NCBI RefSeq assembly: GCF_002775205.1
Contig: NC_036462.1
Coordinates: 27,469,084-27,533,083 of the forward strand
Direction of reading: 5' to 3'
DNA: 64,000 nt
Source: Xiphophorus maculatus
Lineage: Eukaryota > Chordata > Actinopteri > Cyprinodontiformes > Poeciliidae
In this document: one piece after another, positions 14,601 to 25,400 of the stretch
How positions within the stretch are numbered: the stretch's first letter is position 1
How the letters are laid out: every line of letters begins with the position of its first letter
The notes under the pieces: model-generated
The model's input: the letters and a program-made list of their open reading frames with translations, nothing else
Database searches by the model: none
Told to the model about the DNA's origin: nothing
Program-made: the position numbers and the translations under genes

Positions 14601-17600
14601 AGTACTCAAGCTTCTCCATTTTCTTAAGATGATATTCGACCTGTTTCTTCACCTCTTGAGGGGCCAGCTCTGCATTAAGGGTCCTGAGGCATTAATGAAA
14701 TAAGAATTTATCATTCAGAGGACAGAATCACTTCATTTTGAACTAAAGCAGAAATAAGACTGAAATGAATTTTGTCAAATCCTAAAGTCAAACAGGCAAA
14801 AATGGTATCAAAGTTTGAAACAACTCTCCGACCTAATCCATAAAAACGGCAACAACAACAAAAGAAAAACAAGAAAAATAACAAACAATTCAAAATAAAA
14901 TAACTTATTTTGGGCATCATCTCTGAAACATTTTCCATTTTCATTCCAGGCTTATGTGCATATGGAATGTGGAACCCACTCACTATAGCTCTTTGAGTTA
15001 CCTTACTTATTCAGAATCCCCTTTTGCAATGATCTTTCATAGAATATGAAATATTCTATTTTGAAAGATAATTTAACCTGATCTAATGGTCAACATAATC
15101 CCTTTTTCCTGACTGGCTTAGTTTCCTTAATGTTGTGGAGCATCCATTTTCAGTAATCTAAATTGAAACTTTGAACTTGAAAACTATTATAAAGCTTTCT
15201 TTTGAAAAACTGAATCATTTCTTGTGATTGGTTTAAATATATCAGCATTCCAAAGCCCACGTTTGAAATTATATACGCTTTTAATCTGAAAGTCAACATA
15301 TTCTTTGGGAAAGAGTTACTCTTACTTTGGTGGGTAGCAATGACATTTACTTTTAATGTCCACTTTTAAAGGGACATGCCTAGTGCATGCAGAGTAGCTG
15401 GTTGTCATGGTAATTTCCAGTTTTCTGCTTTTTCAACCAAGCTTGCAAAAGATGATGCCATGTTGCTAATGGATCTATAGCTGAGTGACAAAACAGGGAT
15501 CTCAAAGTCTGCTATTTTGCCAGGCACCAATGGAAATCAACTTACTTGAAAGCGTCTATGTCCAAATTGTGTATGTCCAAGTATTTTTTATATCTGGCAG
15601 CGTAGGCTCTGAGAGGTATTGTTGCTTTCTTTAGAACATTCCGGACGTTTTCCTCCAGCTCTGACACTTCTTTATCATAGAAACACATTGGCTCGATTAA
15701 CAAGCTGCCCCTGATGACCAGTTTCTTCATCACAAACTGGTGAGAGGAAGAACCAAGGTAAATCTTTGACGTCACGATGACCTATGTTTATGTCGATATC
15801 AGAGTGTTTGATTTTCAATGTAAATGCGCAAGAAATGTTTGCTTTCTGCTTACCCTATAGAGCTGCGGAATTTTGTGTGTGACCAAAATGGCAGATTTGA
15901 ACAGTTTTGTGACGAAAGACTCGAAATCTTCAAGTGGAGTACTGTAATGAACCCCGGTATGGTCCAGAATCAGATCCACAAGGAACAGAGGATTCTTCCT
16001 TGACCTCAATAAAGATAGATGTAGAAAAATTACTCACAAAGTACTGAATAGCAATCAAAATATGTGCACCTTGCAGATACTTTGTTAGATTTTCATTAAT
16101 ACAATTATTTTATCAGGGAAATGATCATCTGAGTACCTGTAGTTGATCTTACCTGTAGGGGCTACTGATCAGGTCTTTTCCCCAGACCAGGTCCTGAGTA
16201 AACGCCTTGCCACATTGACAAGAGTCCAGAAGGAACTTGCTCAGGTTTTTCAGTGAATCTAACACAAGGGTGCGCAAGGAGTTCCTCATTCTGAAGACCA
16301 CCTGTTTCATCAGTCTGTATATGATTTCGTCGGACTCAAACTCAGGGCGGCCCTTAGAGAGGCAACTGCTAGCGAAGCAGATGCTCTCGCTGAGTGAGAT
16401 GACCCACTTCTCCTGGAGATACATGATTATCTAGAAAAGGTGAAAGCGTGTTGGTCCTTTCTTTTAATCCATTTGATGAAGAATGTGTGTGGCAAAAGAC
16501 AGTTTCAAGCATCAGGGTTTGACAGCTACAGAGTAGGGCTGCCCCTAGCTATTTTTTTTATTTTATTTTATTTTATAAATTCTTCAATCATTCAACAATC
16601 CATTCAACAAAAAGCTCATTTGTTAAATTTTATTTACAAAATGTTCACTTTTTTTTTTTTCCACAGAACATTTCTGTATTTTTATTACAATCACTTTTTG
16701 GAGACATTTTTATTATTACTAACTAGGGCTGTCAATGTTAATACGTTTATGCATGCCATTCATCTATATAGTTTAATATTACATAATGCAGACTAATCAC
16801 ATGATCTATTTTTGACTTAAAAGCCTCTCTGCCACGCAGCGCTACAAAACAGAGCGTTAAATGGTCTTGTACTGCGGTCAACAATTCCGACTTGAAAACG
16901 CAAGTGAAAAGATGAGTGAGGAGAGTCTAACTGGTGTGCTCCATGTCAAATTTCGCTTTAACAAGCACGGCGATGGACGTTTGGATACAACCAAGGTAGA
17001 ATGTAGCCCACTTACTGCAATGGATGAATTACCCTTCCACTGAAATATAACCAGTATAACCAGTTTGTAGTTAACGTTTCTAAATTACGTTTAAAATAAA
17101 AAACTTCTTTTGAACCTTCCTGAATGTGAAAATCTAGAAAACTGAGATGTTTGGTTTTGGGCAATGAAACATTTTTTTTTAAAAACGTGCATGTTTATAT
17201 TTCAAGCTTACAAAGTTAAGCAGAGTGATTAATCAGCGCGTTAGATTTTTAATCCATTGACAGCACTTTTAATAACAGAAGACTGAGATGGAAAAGCATT
17301 TCTGTACTGCGAGCTTACTTACCCCATTTTGAACTTGAGACTGGATGCGTTCAAATTCATCCACTCGCTGTAGTTTGATGATCATCACGTCGAACAGCCT
17401 CATGTCTGTCACTTTGTGGCACGTGTCCAAAATGTCATGTATCACAGCGATCACCTCAGGTAGGTTTAGCAGAGAGCTCTGGGCGAATTCACTTCGCTTT
17501 ACCTGGTAGTGAAGGGGAGGAACTGGAATGCATACTGTACGAGTAAAAGAAGCCAGGGTTTAGTTTCTGAGAGTGTCCCTTCATGTTCATAAAAAAAAAG

Positions 17601-20600
17601 TACATGTTGATTAAAAAAAAGGATCTTACTGTTTTCTGGTATACACTTAGGATCTTTTTGTGGCAATATTATGTCTGAAAACTCCTCTGAGTAGGTCATC
17701 ACAGTATTGTCAAACACCATGCGGTTCATAACACGGTCATATTCCAGCTTGGCCTGGTTCTCCAAGTTTTTTATACAACTCTCAAATCTGCACATGAAAA
17801 CAGAGACTTCTTTTACCCTTTTCTGGGTTCTGCTTTTGATTGATCTGTCATAAAAGCATTGCAAACAGGCAACAACGAAGGGACTGACTAGGAATGACAT
17901 TACTCACAATTTCCCCTTAAAGCCGCAAGCAGACTTTACAAGTTCCTTGATCCGTTGCAGACTGGCATGACTGAGGGACGGATTTGCCTCCCAGATGGGC
18001 ATGCAGTCTACAGACGTGCTGTACAGGAGTTGAATTTCTCCGTCCTTTCTCAAACGAAGAGCAGACTCGATTCGGTCTGCAAAGATTCGAGGATCCTCGG
18101 CTTTGAACAACAGCCTGATCCTCGGGATCCAGTGCTTGGTGCCTCCATACAAAATGGTCAAGTCTGTGGCAAAGTGGTTAGTTTATCAAAAACTAAAAAC
18201 CAAAAAAAAAAAAAAACATACAGCTGTAGTCAGATGTTTTCATATACTGTATATAAAGCCCTGTATTCATCACTCTGACATTAAATAAAACTAAATATTT
18301 CCTATTTTAGGTCAGATGGGATTGCTAAAATTATTGCTGTTTACTCACTGACAGAATTAAAAGCGAGAGAATTGTTAAGATTTTTTTTTCTGTCAAATTC
18401 TAAAGATTAGATTCATTTCATTACTAATTTGTGCAATTGTCAGTTTTTAACTATGTGACTTGTGGGATATGTTTTCACAACAGTTTGGTAGGATTTTGCC
18501 CATTTATCCAGTCAGAACTGGTTTTGGCTGAGTCAAGTTTGTTATCTGACTTCCTAGCACACAATTTTTTACCTATGCTTACGTTTTCCTTTTCTTTTTT
18601 TTTTGTAATAAAATTAGGGTTTTCTGATGGCCACTCCAATACATTGCCTTTGTTTCCCTTAAGTAACCTTGTTTTGGGGAATCCTTAACAGTAGTTGTCC
18701 ATGAAGACATTTTTTTTATTTTCCTTATGATGCCATTTATATAACCAGTCCCTTCTGCTGCAAATCAACATACTGTTACTCCCGTACCTCGCAGTGGGAA
18801 TGATGTTCTCAGGATTGCAGGCCTCCTCCTTTTTCTTCCAAATGAACAATGGTCATTATGGCCACACAATTTAATTTCAGTTTCATGACAAAAAAACAGA
18901 AAAATGTCCCCAAAAATTAAGTTCTTTGTTCCTGAGTGCTGTTGCAAACAATCTGCCTTTAATGTTACTTTTGGCTTCATTAGCTCTAAGTATTTCTTCT
19001 GCTCTTGTTAATGCAAGACCCGTTACCCTGGATAGGGACTTTCTCTTATTAGCACCAGCAGCATATGCACAAGGTCCTTTGCTTTTGCTCAAATTTATAT
19101 ACGCATATTTTGCACCAAGACATGAAATGTTTAAATCAAGTTTATTTGACATTTGTAAGATAAAAACACAAAAATTAAAGAGTAGACTTGAGTTAGAGGA
19201 CCTCAGTGATCTGAATTGTTCTTCAGGTGATAGAAGGCTGAATTTATTATTGTCTTTATGTGTCGCTGAAGGTTAAAGTCTAGCTTCATCGCTACAACCA
19301 GATTTCGGGCCTTATTAGGAAGATCCTAGCTGAAATAAAGGAAGCTGTAGCTGAAATAAAGGAAGCTGTACAAGAACTCTTGATTGTTCTTCTTTACGTC
19401 CAAAGATAACTTCAGTTTTGTTTCTGTCTGTCTGAAAAACGTTATGGCACATCTACGCTTTGATTTGATCTACACAACAACTCCACGCATGGATGCAGAA
19501 CCGTGTGTCATCTGCGTAGTTATATTAACTAATCTTATTATAATCTCAGCTAGCAGGAGAATGTGTATATTAAAAAAGGAGGGCTGCAGAACCTTGGGGT
19601 ATCCCATATGTGACTTCTGTCCGCTCTGATGAAAAGCTACCTACTCACACAAAGAGTCCCTGTTGTTTAGGTAAGACTCTTCTGACTCTGATTAGCCAGA
19701 CAGTGTGAACAAAAGATTGTGTTTATGCAAATATCTCCTGTCAAAAATATATCAAGTACTGTCACTACGCTACACAAGAAAACAAACAAATCAAATGACT
19801 TACTTTTCTTGTGTCTTTTTTTAACAGGTTCAACTTCCTCATCTTCCTGAGGGCTGTCTTCGAGCAAGTTCTCCTCCTCTTTCTCCTCCTCCTCATGTTC
19901 CTCCTCGTGTTCCTCCTCGTGTTCCTCCTCATGTTCCTCCTCATGTTCCTTCTCCTCCTCTTCCTTTTCCTCCTTAAGAACCTCCTCCACTAAGTACTGA
20001 CATTTTTCCGCAGAATAGTCAAGAACCCCAACTAAATGCCATTTGTACTCAGGGTATGAACTTTCTGAATCACGTTGGAAAAAAGACAAAGACACAAATT
20101 GTGACTAAAACTATATAAAAAATCTATTAATTTATATTGTAGAGAAATAATTTTACACCAAAGACAATGTAATCACCAGTAAGCAGCAAGGCCAATGCAG
20201 GAATAGGCTTTCGATTACACCATCCTTTGATTCTGCCCAGAGAGAGCCAGCTTTCTGGTGTCCGGCATTCGAAATCATCATTGTCAAATATCTCATAAAA
20301 TGCAAAAAAAAATACAAAACCCAGATCAAATAAAAAGAACAAGGGGGATGTGGGCATTTTGAAAAACGCAATACATATACAGTATGTGAGATGGTTGCCA
20401 TAGAAGTAGCAGCAGCAACATTATATTTACCTCAAGTGGCAGAAAGGGTGATACCAGCTTGTATGACTTAGGAACAGAATCATCCTGCTTGTCTGGCTTT
20501 ACTGGCATCAAGTTGTTAGACCTTATGCCTTTTGCTGCCAGGAGTTGAAGTAAGTCTAAAATCAAGTATCCTCTACGGAGTCTGTTAACAGAAATAAAAA

Positions 20601-22106
20601 AAAGACTTTAAATTGATTTATTATTTGATAAAAAAGAAGAACATTCTTTATAATATTTACCACAAAAACAGCTCATACCTTTCTTCCACTAACTGTCGAG
20701 GAGCTTGTCCTGGGATGGTTATGTAGGGAATCTGAACTTTGGGTGTGTCGCCACCGACGGCAAAATAAGGATCTTCTTGAAGACTGTTGTCAATGCACAG
20801 GTCCCATGGAGACGTGAAAACTCCAACTATGATAAATAGCGTGGAGAGGAGTTTCTTTTACTGTGACACAATTACGTTATTTTAAGTAGAACTACTGTGT
20901 GCTTATTTGAAACGTACAATCCGTACAGCCGTTTGCAAAAATATTCCTACCTCTTGAAATTTGTTCTTTCAATTTTTATGTTAAACTAAAAAATTCAATG
21001 ACTTTTTATTTTATTTTATAAATTGGTAGACGTTTCAGTCCAAAGCGAGCGTAGGAGATGCCCTCTGAAGAGCTGGGTCTTTATGAGTTTCTTGAAGACA
21101 GACAAGGATGCCCGTCTTTGCAGGACAACATCGCTGACTTAAATTTGATGAATCTAAGGGTAACAGTGGAGCTGGAGAAAAGTGGCGTGTACTTAATTTG
21201 TACTTTATGTGACTGCCGACCACAAAGTAGCATAACATTGTGAAGTGGGAAGAAAAAAAGAGAAAATGTGATTTTCACATTTTTGGCAAAGAAAAAAAAC
21301 CCCTCACATAACTATTTATATAATAAAATTCAGCATAACCCATTGTATTCAAAAGTTATCTACTTATTAAATAGACTCCACTTGCATCCAAGGTTTGTTG
21401 GAGAACATTAGTGAGAAAAGACACAGGATGTTACTTACCTAGAACAGGAAAACACACAAAGTTATTGGCTGGGTTTTGAACCCAGGACCTTTTTTGCTGC
21501 TACTTAGAACTAAACTATAGTTCAGTCCTGCTTAACAGTAAATACTGGAATTGCATTTTGTCATATTTTCAATTAAATTCATAATTACTGATGCTCATGG
21601 AACAAACTATAGGAAAACATGTTCAAACAGTAAAATCCTGCTGTGTGTTTATAAGGTTTGCTCAAATAATCCGTTTATTAAGTATTACAAATCCCAATTC
21701 TTTATGTAATGGCTACATTCCCCCACACATAATATACAATTCCTAAAAGGCATACCAAACTTTCCCAATTTTCTTGTGTGAAAACTTTGGATAAGTATAT
21801 CACTTCCCATCCACCTCACAATTATAGAATACTTTGTGTTGCATTGGAATCTCAATATAATAAAGTGATGTTTGCTGTTTGATGTGAGAAAACGTTCAGG
21901 TAACAGCAATATATCTGGAATGCTCGTATTTGCGTACACATAAATGCTGCAGTAATTCACTTAAAAGCTACAATATCCTCACCCTCTGATGTCTTCTGAA
22001 TAGCAAAATCCAGTCCGGAGGTGAAGGTCGAGTCATGGGTCATTAGTTGTCTAACTCTGTGCCTTACAAAAGCAGGCTTTTCTCCCGGAGGTTTTGTGGG
22101 TAACAT
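1..22106 (-). CDS. dnah1: Axonemal dynein heavy chain, DNAH1-type (5' part, 45 exons; 3' end beyond the window)
   Basis: This is the heavy chain of an inner-arm axonemal dynein, the ATP-driven motor of cilia and sperm flagella. Forty-five exons on the minus strand join in continuous phase to 2,388 codons, ending in the region after AAA3; human DNAH1 has about 4,265 residues. The order is tail, linker, AAA1, AAA2, AAA3. DNAH1 identity rests on matches along the whole length to the human protein as I remember it, for example FDNDDFECRTPESW, SLIVIEVHAKDVVSKL, TVVRHGLMLVGP, NTVLDDNKKLCLS and LPTPAKCHYIFSLRDLSKVF. The start is the ATG at 22106-22104, the first after an in-frame TGA about 50 bp upstream; it gives a shorter amino terminus than human. 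No frame-disrupting change was seen in any exon. AAA1 and AAA3 carry unusual substitutions (see findings), so this may be a diverged paralogue rather than the canonical gene. Domain blocks are listed separately. Confidence 0.93.
1146..1170. repeat. (CT)n microsatellite in dnah1 intron
   Basis: A short CT dinucleotide run in the intron between exons 43 and 42. Confidence 0.85.
2730..4335. repeat. Repeat-rich dnah1 intron: dispersed repeat, hairpins and three tandem ~200-bp units
   Basis: The intron between exons 38 and 37 contains, in order: a Tc1-type fragment (about 2730-2800); a dispersed unclassified repeat (about 2820-2960) sharing its GCACCTA-TATTCT-CACCTC core with 46140; two hairpins (3294-3333 with one mismatch; 3365-3395 perfect); then three diverged copies of one unit (about 3505-3640, 3722-3850, 3904-4040) built around GTTAAGAGATGAGC and CTGGTAACGAACTGCCAC. 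A tail near 4080-4135 matches 47130-47225. Another Tc1-type fragment lies at about 4240-4335. No coding exon is seen. Confidence 0.6.
4472..6918 (-). other. dnah1: dnah1 AAA2 domain, exons 33-37
   Basis: Exons: 6918-6827, 5404-5250, 5161-4984, 4876-4682, 4591-4472, about residues 1773-2019. The P-loop is GPPASGKT, followed by CYEVLAAALTALEGK and LNPKSITMPQFYG. Walker B-type WYVLDGPLEAGWMD and NTVLDDNKKLCLSCGE follow, then FEVQDLAGASP, SRCGMVYLEP and LLKLMDCFF. In dyneins AAA2 binds ATP but does not turn it over; here it looks structurally normal. The intron between 5404 and 6827 is 1.4 kb and contains a decayed transposon. Confidence 0.88.
6425..6765. mobile_element. Decayed Tc1/mariner-type nonautonomous element in dnah1 intron
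   Basis: The stretch contains sequence typical of a very common fish element (CATTTTGTCACATTAGAACC, AGACCAACACAAAACAGG and CACAATCATTCACTACTTTG, followed by an inverted-looking second half). It is heavily mutated. The rest of this intron (5405-6424) holds nothing recognisable. Confidence 0.5.
7001..8955 (-). other. dnah1: dnah1 AAA1 motor domain, exons 26-32, with non-canonical Walker B
   Basis: Exons: 8955-8842, 8755-8567, 8455-8350, 7797-7684, 7595-7446, 7351-7265, 7187-7001, about residues 1458-1773. The P-loop GATGSGKTET (near residue 1513) is intact, and VVFNCSD follows as in all dyneins. The Walker B segment reads GAWAILDDIARV where axonemal dyneins have GAWACFDEFNRI, so the catalytic glutamate is aspartate and FNRI is lost. 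The sensor-1 segment reads TMNFGHTPCNKIP instead of TMNPGYAGRTELP. The flanking sequence (EVLSVVAQQISTIQRAQQQQ, LFRPVSMVIPEYDMVAEISLYS) is normal, so these are local changes in an intact reading frame. The intron after exon 28 appears to use a GC donor. Confidence 0.88.
7822..7888. repeat. Inverted pair of telomere-type repeats in dnah1 intron
   Basis: TTAGGGTTAGGGTTA lies at 7822-7836 and AACCCTAACCCTA at 7876-7888, forming a 13-bp inverted repeat with a 40-bp spacer in the AAA1 intron. Two repeats per side is very short for an interstitial telomeric site. Confidence 0.6.
9036..14322 (-). other. dnah1: dnah1 linker (DHC N2) region, exons 13-25
   Basis: Exons: 14322-14203, 14107-14025, 13286-13145, 12477-12322, 12193-11995, 11863-11610, 11404-11192, 11099-10938, 10830-10709, 9947-9842, 9760-9581, 9483-9346, 9199-9036, covering about residues 778-1457. 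The linker is the mechanical element that swings over the AAA ring. It is the best conserved part of the gene here: LWTTTSDWLRWTDGWFNDPL, HWEMISENINITVRPKAN, EWVFSYPGQVAIA and SLIVIEVHAKDVVSKL all align without gaps to DNAH1. All splice sites are GT-AG and the phases join exactly. Confidence 0.9.
12574..12835. mobile_element. hAT-like nonautonomous element in dnah1 intron
   Basis: The element starts with GGGGTGGACGATATGGGCCT and contains TATCATGATAACGATAAAAG, the signature of a widespread fish nonautonomous DNA element of presumed hAT origin. It ends in repeated TTTATCACAATA. The precise ends are uncertain. Confidence 0.5.
13337..15545. other. dnah1 introns between exons 15 and 11: nothing beyond simple repeats
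   Basis: The intron at 13287-14024 holds a perfect hairpin (13333-13368) and a short GGAT-rich patch (about 13775-13815). A (CA)n run lies at about 14329-14350 in the next introns. The 14684-15545 intron is AT-rich and shows no recognisable element. Confidence 0.45.
16722..17265. mobile_element. Nonautonomous DNA transposon with imperfect terminal inverted repeats
   Basis: The left end AGGGCTGTCAATGTTAA faces a right end that reads, in reverse complement, AAGTGCTGTCAATGGATTAA. About 540 bp lie between them, in the dnah1 intron between exons 9 and 8. There is no coding potential beyond a short chance ORF. Confidence 0.5.
18220..19125 (-). mobile_element. Fossil Sleeping Beauty-type Tc1 transposon in dnah1 intron 5
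   Basis: The sequence follows, in antisense, the well-known salmonid/Sleeping Beauty-type Tc1 transposase: CCACTCCAATACATTGCCTT, CTTATGATGCCATTTATATA, a stretch like CTCCTTTTTCTTCCAAATGA, ATGGTCATTATGGCCACACA and GCACAAGGTCCTTTGC. The left part (from about 18223, ACAGCTGTAGTCAGATGTTT) resembles the terminal repeat. It carries many stops and deletions, so it is long dead. Confidence 0.7.
19280..19640. repeat. Dispersed unclassified fish repeat in dnah1 intron 5
   Basis: Positions about 19305-19640 contain phrases typical of a common fish interspersed repeat (AGAAGATCCTAGCTGAAATAA-like, CAGAACCTTGGGGTATCCCA, ATATGTGACTTCTGTCC). A 19-bp segment is tandemly duplicated at 19327-19368. The class is not known to me. 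Confidence 0.4.
19894..19953 (-). repeat. In-frame 12-bp coding minisatellite in dnah1 exon 5
   Basis: Five tandem copies of a 12-bp unit (plus strand RTGTTCCTCCTC) encode repeated HEEE on the minus strand, embedded in a longer glutamate-rich run. The unit length is a multiple of three, so copy changes keep the frame. Confidence 0.85.
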
Positions 22107-22450
22107 TGGTGGCTTCGGACCTTTCCTGTCTACATTTAAAGGACTGCTGCCACGTCATCAACGGCAGGATTCCAAAGCTAGTAAGCGCAAACTCAACGGC
22201 TGTTAAACGGTTGGCTTTTTCAATTCGTTGCTACGAAATTGTCTAAAAAAAAAAATAAAAAAAAAGAAAAGTTAAATGAAATGAAATAAATACAGTGCCC
22301 TACCGTAAACTGTAACGCCGACCCAACTTATTTTATATAAAAGTCAAAGCTAGCGTCGTGCTGAACGCCACAAATCTCGGCTCAGTTATCCACAGTAACA
22401 GTAAAGTTACTCGCTGTTGCCATGGAGATTCAGTGCGGCCGTATGCTTGG
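22107..22450 (-). promoter_or_regulatory. Presumed dnah1 5' UTR/promoter with an RFX X-box-like half-site
   Basis: This is the sequence immediately upstream of the dnah1 start. At 22416-22429 it contains GTTGCCATGGAGAT, a perfect left half (GTTGCC) and a degenerate right half of the X-box that RFX factors bind in ciliary gene promoters. A short A-rich tract lies at about 22243-22272. The half-site alone is weak evidence; the link to cilia is what makes it plausible. Confidence 0.35.
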
Positions 22451-25400
22451 ACCGTAGGAGGCGCTGTTGCGTATTTACAGCTCAACTTGTCCTGTGTAAA
22501 AGAGGAGCATGCTACGTCAAAAACGTAAGTTTGGTAGGAGATAGTAGTAAAAAAAAATGAAGAAAGAAACCAGAGCAAACCGAGATGTTTGTTGACCTTC
22601 ACTGTTTCCGGTGACGCGCTGCTTCCTCCAAAGTATAAAAAGTATCATCTGAACACGGAATTCATGACTGTACATTGAATATAGAGGGTCACAGAATAAT
22701 TTACTGGGCACTGTTATTTAGTGACCAGTAACTTAATTGAGCCAGACTGTTTCTGGGGATTTATTTTCCCTCTAATAAATAATTTAACCACTACAGCCAC
22801 AAGACTCCATATTATTACAGGTGCATCAGAAAGAAGAACCTTTTGGAAGAAGATGGTGGAGTTTAAATCAGATTATGTTTTTATCAGAAAATAAACATTA
22901 ACATGTAGGCCCGTTTGTTAAGGCATAATAAATGGATAAATTGAATGTAGTGTGAAGTGCTTTGGGGTTCTCTGGACTTTCACTATGTAATCACAGGCTT
23001 TTTTTTTTTTCAGCCAATCAATAATGAAGACATTCTTGGTGAAATGTTTAATGGAGGTCATCTGATCCTTTGTCTGTGTCCCAGCAGAGCTAAATTTCCG
23101 AGGAGATGACTTCACTTTAACAAGATATGAAAATAACACTTTCTCTGAGGATCTAAACAACCCACATCTAATAATGGGAATATTAAATCAGAGCAGCGTC
23201 GGTGCTCAGAACATGCTAACCGCAATAGGTTATTAACAATTGCCACATGCTAGAGCTATTAAATAAATCCATGTAAAACACTGGAGTTCCAACGAAAACC
23301 GCAAGAAAACCACAAGTCTCTGATGAGGTGGCGGTCCTTAAAACCTGGTTTTCTACCAGTTTTTGCCTGACAATGCCTGCATCAACTGTGGAGCCTGGAG
23401 GCCACCATGGAGATAAGACCTAAACATAAAGTTGTGGCTAGCAGCTCTGTTTAAGTCAAACTCGTTAAACCTCAAAAAAAAAAAAAAAAAGAAGAAGAAG
23501 AATTTAAAACAAAACCTTAATCCATCCTGTAATCCTCATTCTTTTCAATCTACAAGCCTGGCTGACTTTCTGCTGGCATTAAGGTCCAACAGAACATCGT
23601 TCTCAAAAGAATGTCAGTGTAGATCGTTTTCATGATCTCTGGAAGCACAAGGCATCATCACATCCCTGATTTTTTTTTTTTTGTGAAAATCACTAACTGC
23701 ACATTAATGACATCAGCATGGGTTGCTCAGTTCACCAGATGTTCACCAACAGGATCAAATGCCAGCCAACCCCCTCTATGCTGTCACAACTTGTGGGCAA
23801 GAAGCAGCTGCACAGAATTCCTACTTAGACCCTCCACAGAAACGTATATTCTACAGTAACCACAGCTGTGCACTGGCGAAGCCACCTGGTACTCTGTGGT
23901 TGAGTCCAGACGCAGGAAAATAAAAGGGTTGTCTCAAAAGATCCTGTGATCTTAACAGTACAGGTTCCATTTATATGGGGTAAAAAATGTGCCCATGTAT
24001 TTTTTTTTTTTTAATAATTAATTTCTCTTCCTTTTTTTCAGATAAAATAGTGGATTGAAAACATATTTATCTTTCCTTTCACTTTTTCACATTAACCAAT
24101 TCAACAACTACAAACGTTGATTTATTTTATTAGAATTTGTGTTAATAGAGTAAGAGGGTAGTGCCTGTTTGTGAAGAGGAAGGAAAATAATGCATGGTTT
24201 CACAACGTTTTTTTTTTTGTTTGTTTGTTTTTTTATTAAAATCTGAAATGTGTGGCATGCTTTTGCACTAGCGCCATTACTGACGTCCCTCAAAGCAAAT
24301 CTATTGCAACAACTTGTCTTCAGAATTCGCTTGATTAAAAAATTAAGCCCACATGTGCACAAGTCGAGCTCAGCAAAGCTACAGAACATCACCGAACAAC
24401 AGGAAGACCAAGAAGCATCACTGACAGATCAAGGATAAAATAATGGTTTAGTTTAAAGGAAGTTTGGGTTATAAATCGACATCTTTAAAAAAAAAAAAAA
24501 AAACAGAATGAAAAAAAAAATGGAAAGAGTCTTGTGCAACTGCAAAACCTACAAGGTCAGATGACATGCTGTTGATGAACAGTGTCCTTCGCAGTTAGCC
24601 AGACGTTTGAACTGTCATTGTGGCTCGGGATGGCACACAGGTGGAGTTGGCGTGCCAGTAAAGAAGAGCTCTGATTGGCTGAGAGGGGCCTCAGAGCCCA
24701 GCAGCCCACTGGATCAGGCAGAAGGAGCCGTCTGGAACCCCCCCTCCAGTCTGCGTCCCTCGACCTCGAGCAGCTGTCTCTGATTTCTCCTCTCATTAAC
24801 TCTACTTCATTGTGTGGCTTTTGGAGCGAAACCAAAGTCAGTACCCAGGGGCTGTAAAAAGGCTCCAAATAGTGAGGAAAAAGCCACATGAGATCAGAAA
24901 ATGAATACTGTTTTGAATTATTAAGGCATCAGATTTGTGTCTGCTCGTCGAAGCGATGCTGAACCCCACTGGAGGAGGACGGGGGGTTAATTTATTATTT
25001 CTCGTTTACCACGTTGACAACGTTGGCTCTTTGCTTTGCATAGGAGGTCTGACGTGATTTGCAATGTGTCAGGCAGTCGGTTTTTCATCGAATACAGTGT
25101 GAGGCAGGAGGGAAAGAAAACAGTGAACGGAGTCTTTAACGCGTGTCTGTTCGTGTTGTCGGGAAAATACAATCTGCACTAGTTTGTTTGAGCGGGAGGG
25201 CGATGAAAAGAGTGATCAAGTGGCTGTGTCTTTATTTGAATGTCTGCCTGCTGATGTATGTTTATGTGAGGTTGCTGGTGACAGAATGAAATCTTGAGCT
25301 CATTAGAAAGTGACAAAGCATAAATGAAAGGGTCCAACAGAGAAAGGACCTGGAGGGGTGCAATGTTTCAAGTTAGCATGAGGGGAGATTAATATGTGGA

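Larger units (their letters stand above)
14461..22106 (-). other. dnah1: dnah1 tail (DHC N-terminal region), exons 1-12
   Basis: Exons, high to low coordinate: 22106-21983, 20826-20679, 20581-20431, 20291-20159, 20064-19804, 18163-17908, 17787-17630, 17534-17323, 16430-16153, 16004-15854, 15781-15546, 14683-14461. They encode about residues 1-777. In this family the region dimerises or binds intermediate and light chains. Exon 5 carries a glutamate-rich run built from a 12-bp repeat (19894-19953) that is absent from human DNAH1 as I recall it. Exon 6 (WIPRIRLLFKAEDP) and exon 10 (RKNPLFLVDLILDHTGVHYS) align closely with the human protein. The first intron is about 1.2 kb; intron 5 is enlarged to 1.6 kb by transposon remnants. 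Confidence 0.88.

Noticed and set aside
18926-19276. A 116-codon hydrophobic ORF on the plus strand
   Set aside because: It overlaps the antisense Sleeping Beauty-type fossil and the following repeat; no splice or coding support.
19894-19953. Possible CRISPR-like direct repeats
   Set aside because: Units are 12 bp with no spacers and encode protein in frame; a eukaryotic coding minisatellite explains them.
19811-19993. A leucine/phenylalanine-rich ORF resembling a membrane protein on the plus strand
   Set aside because: It is the complement of the glutamate-rich dynein exon 5.
1-22106. The dynein as a pseudogene
   Set aside because: Forty-five exons keep frame and splice sites; only motif substitutions, not disruptions, were found.
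24557-24889. A 110-codon minus-strand ORF in the intergenic region
   Set aside because: No recognisable domain, no good splice context and ordinary composition; treated as chance.
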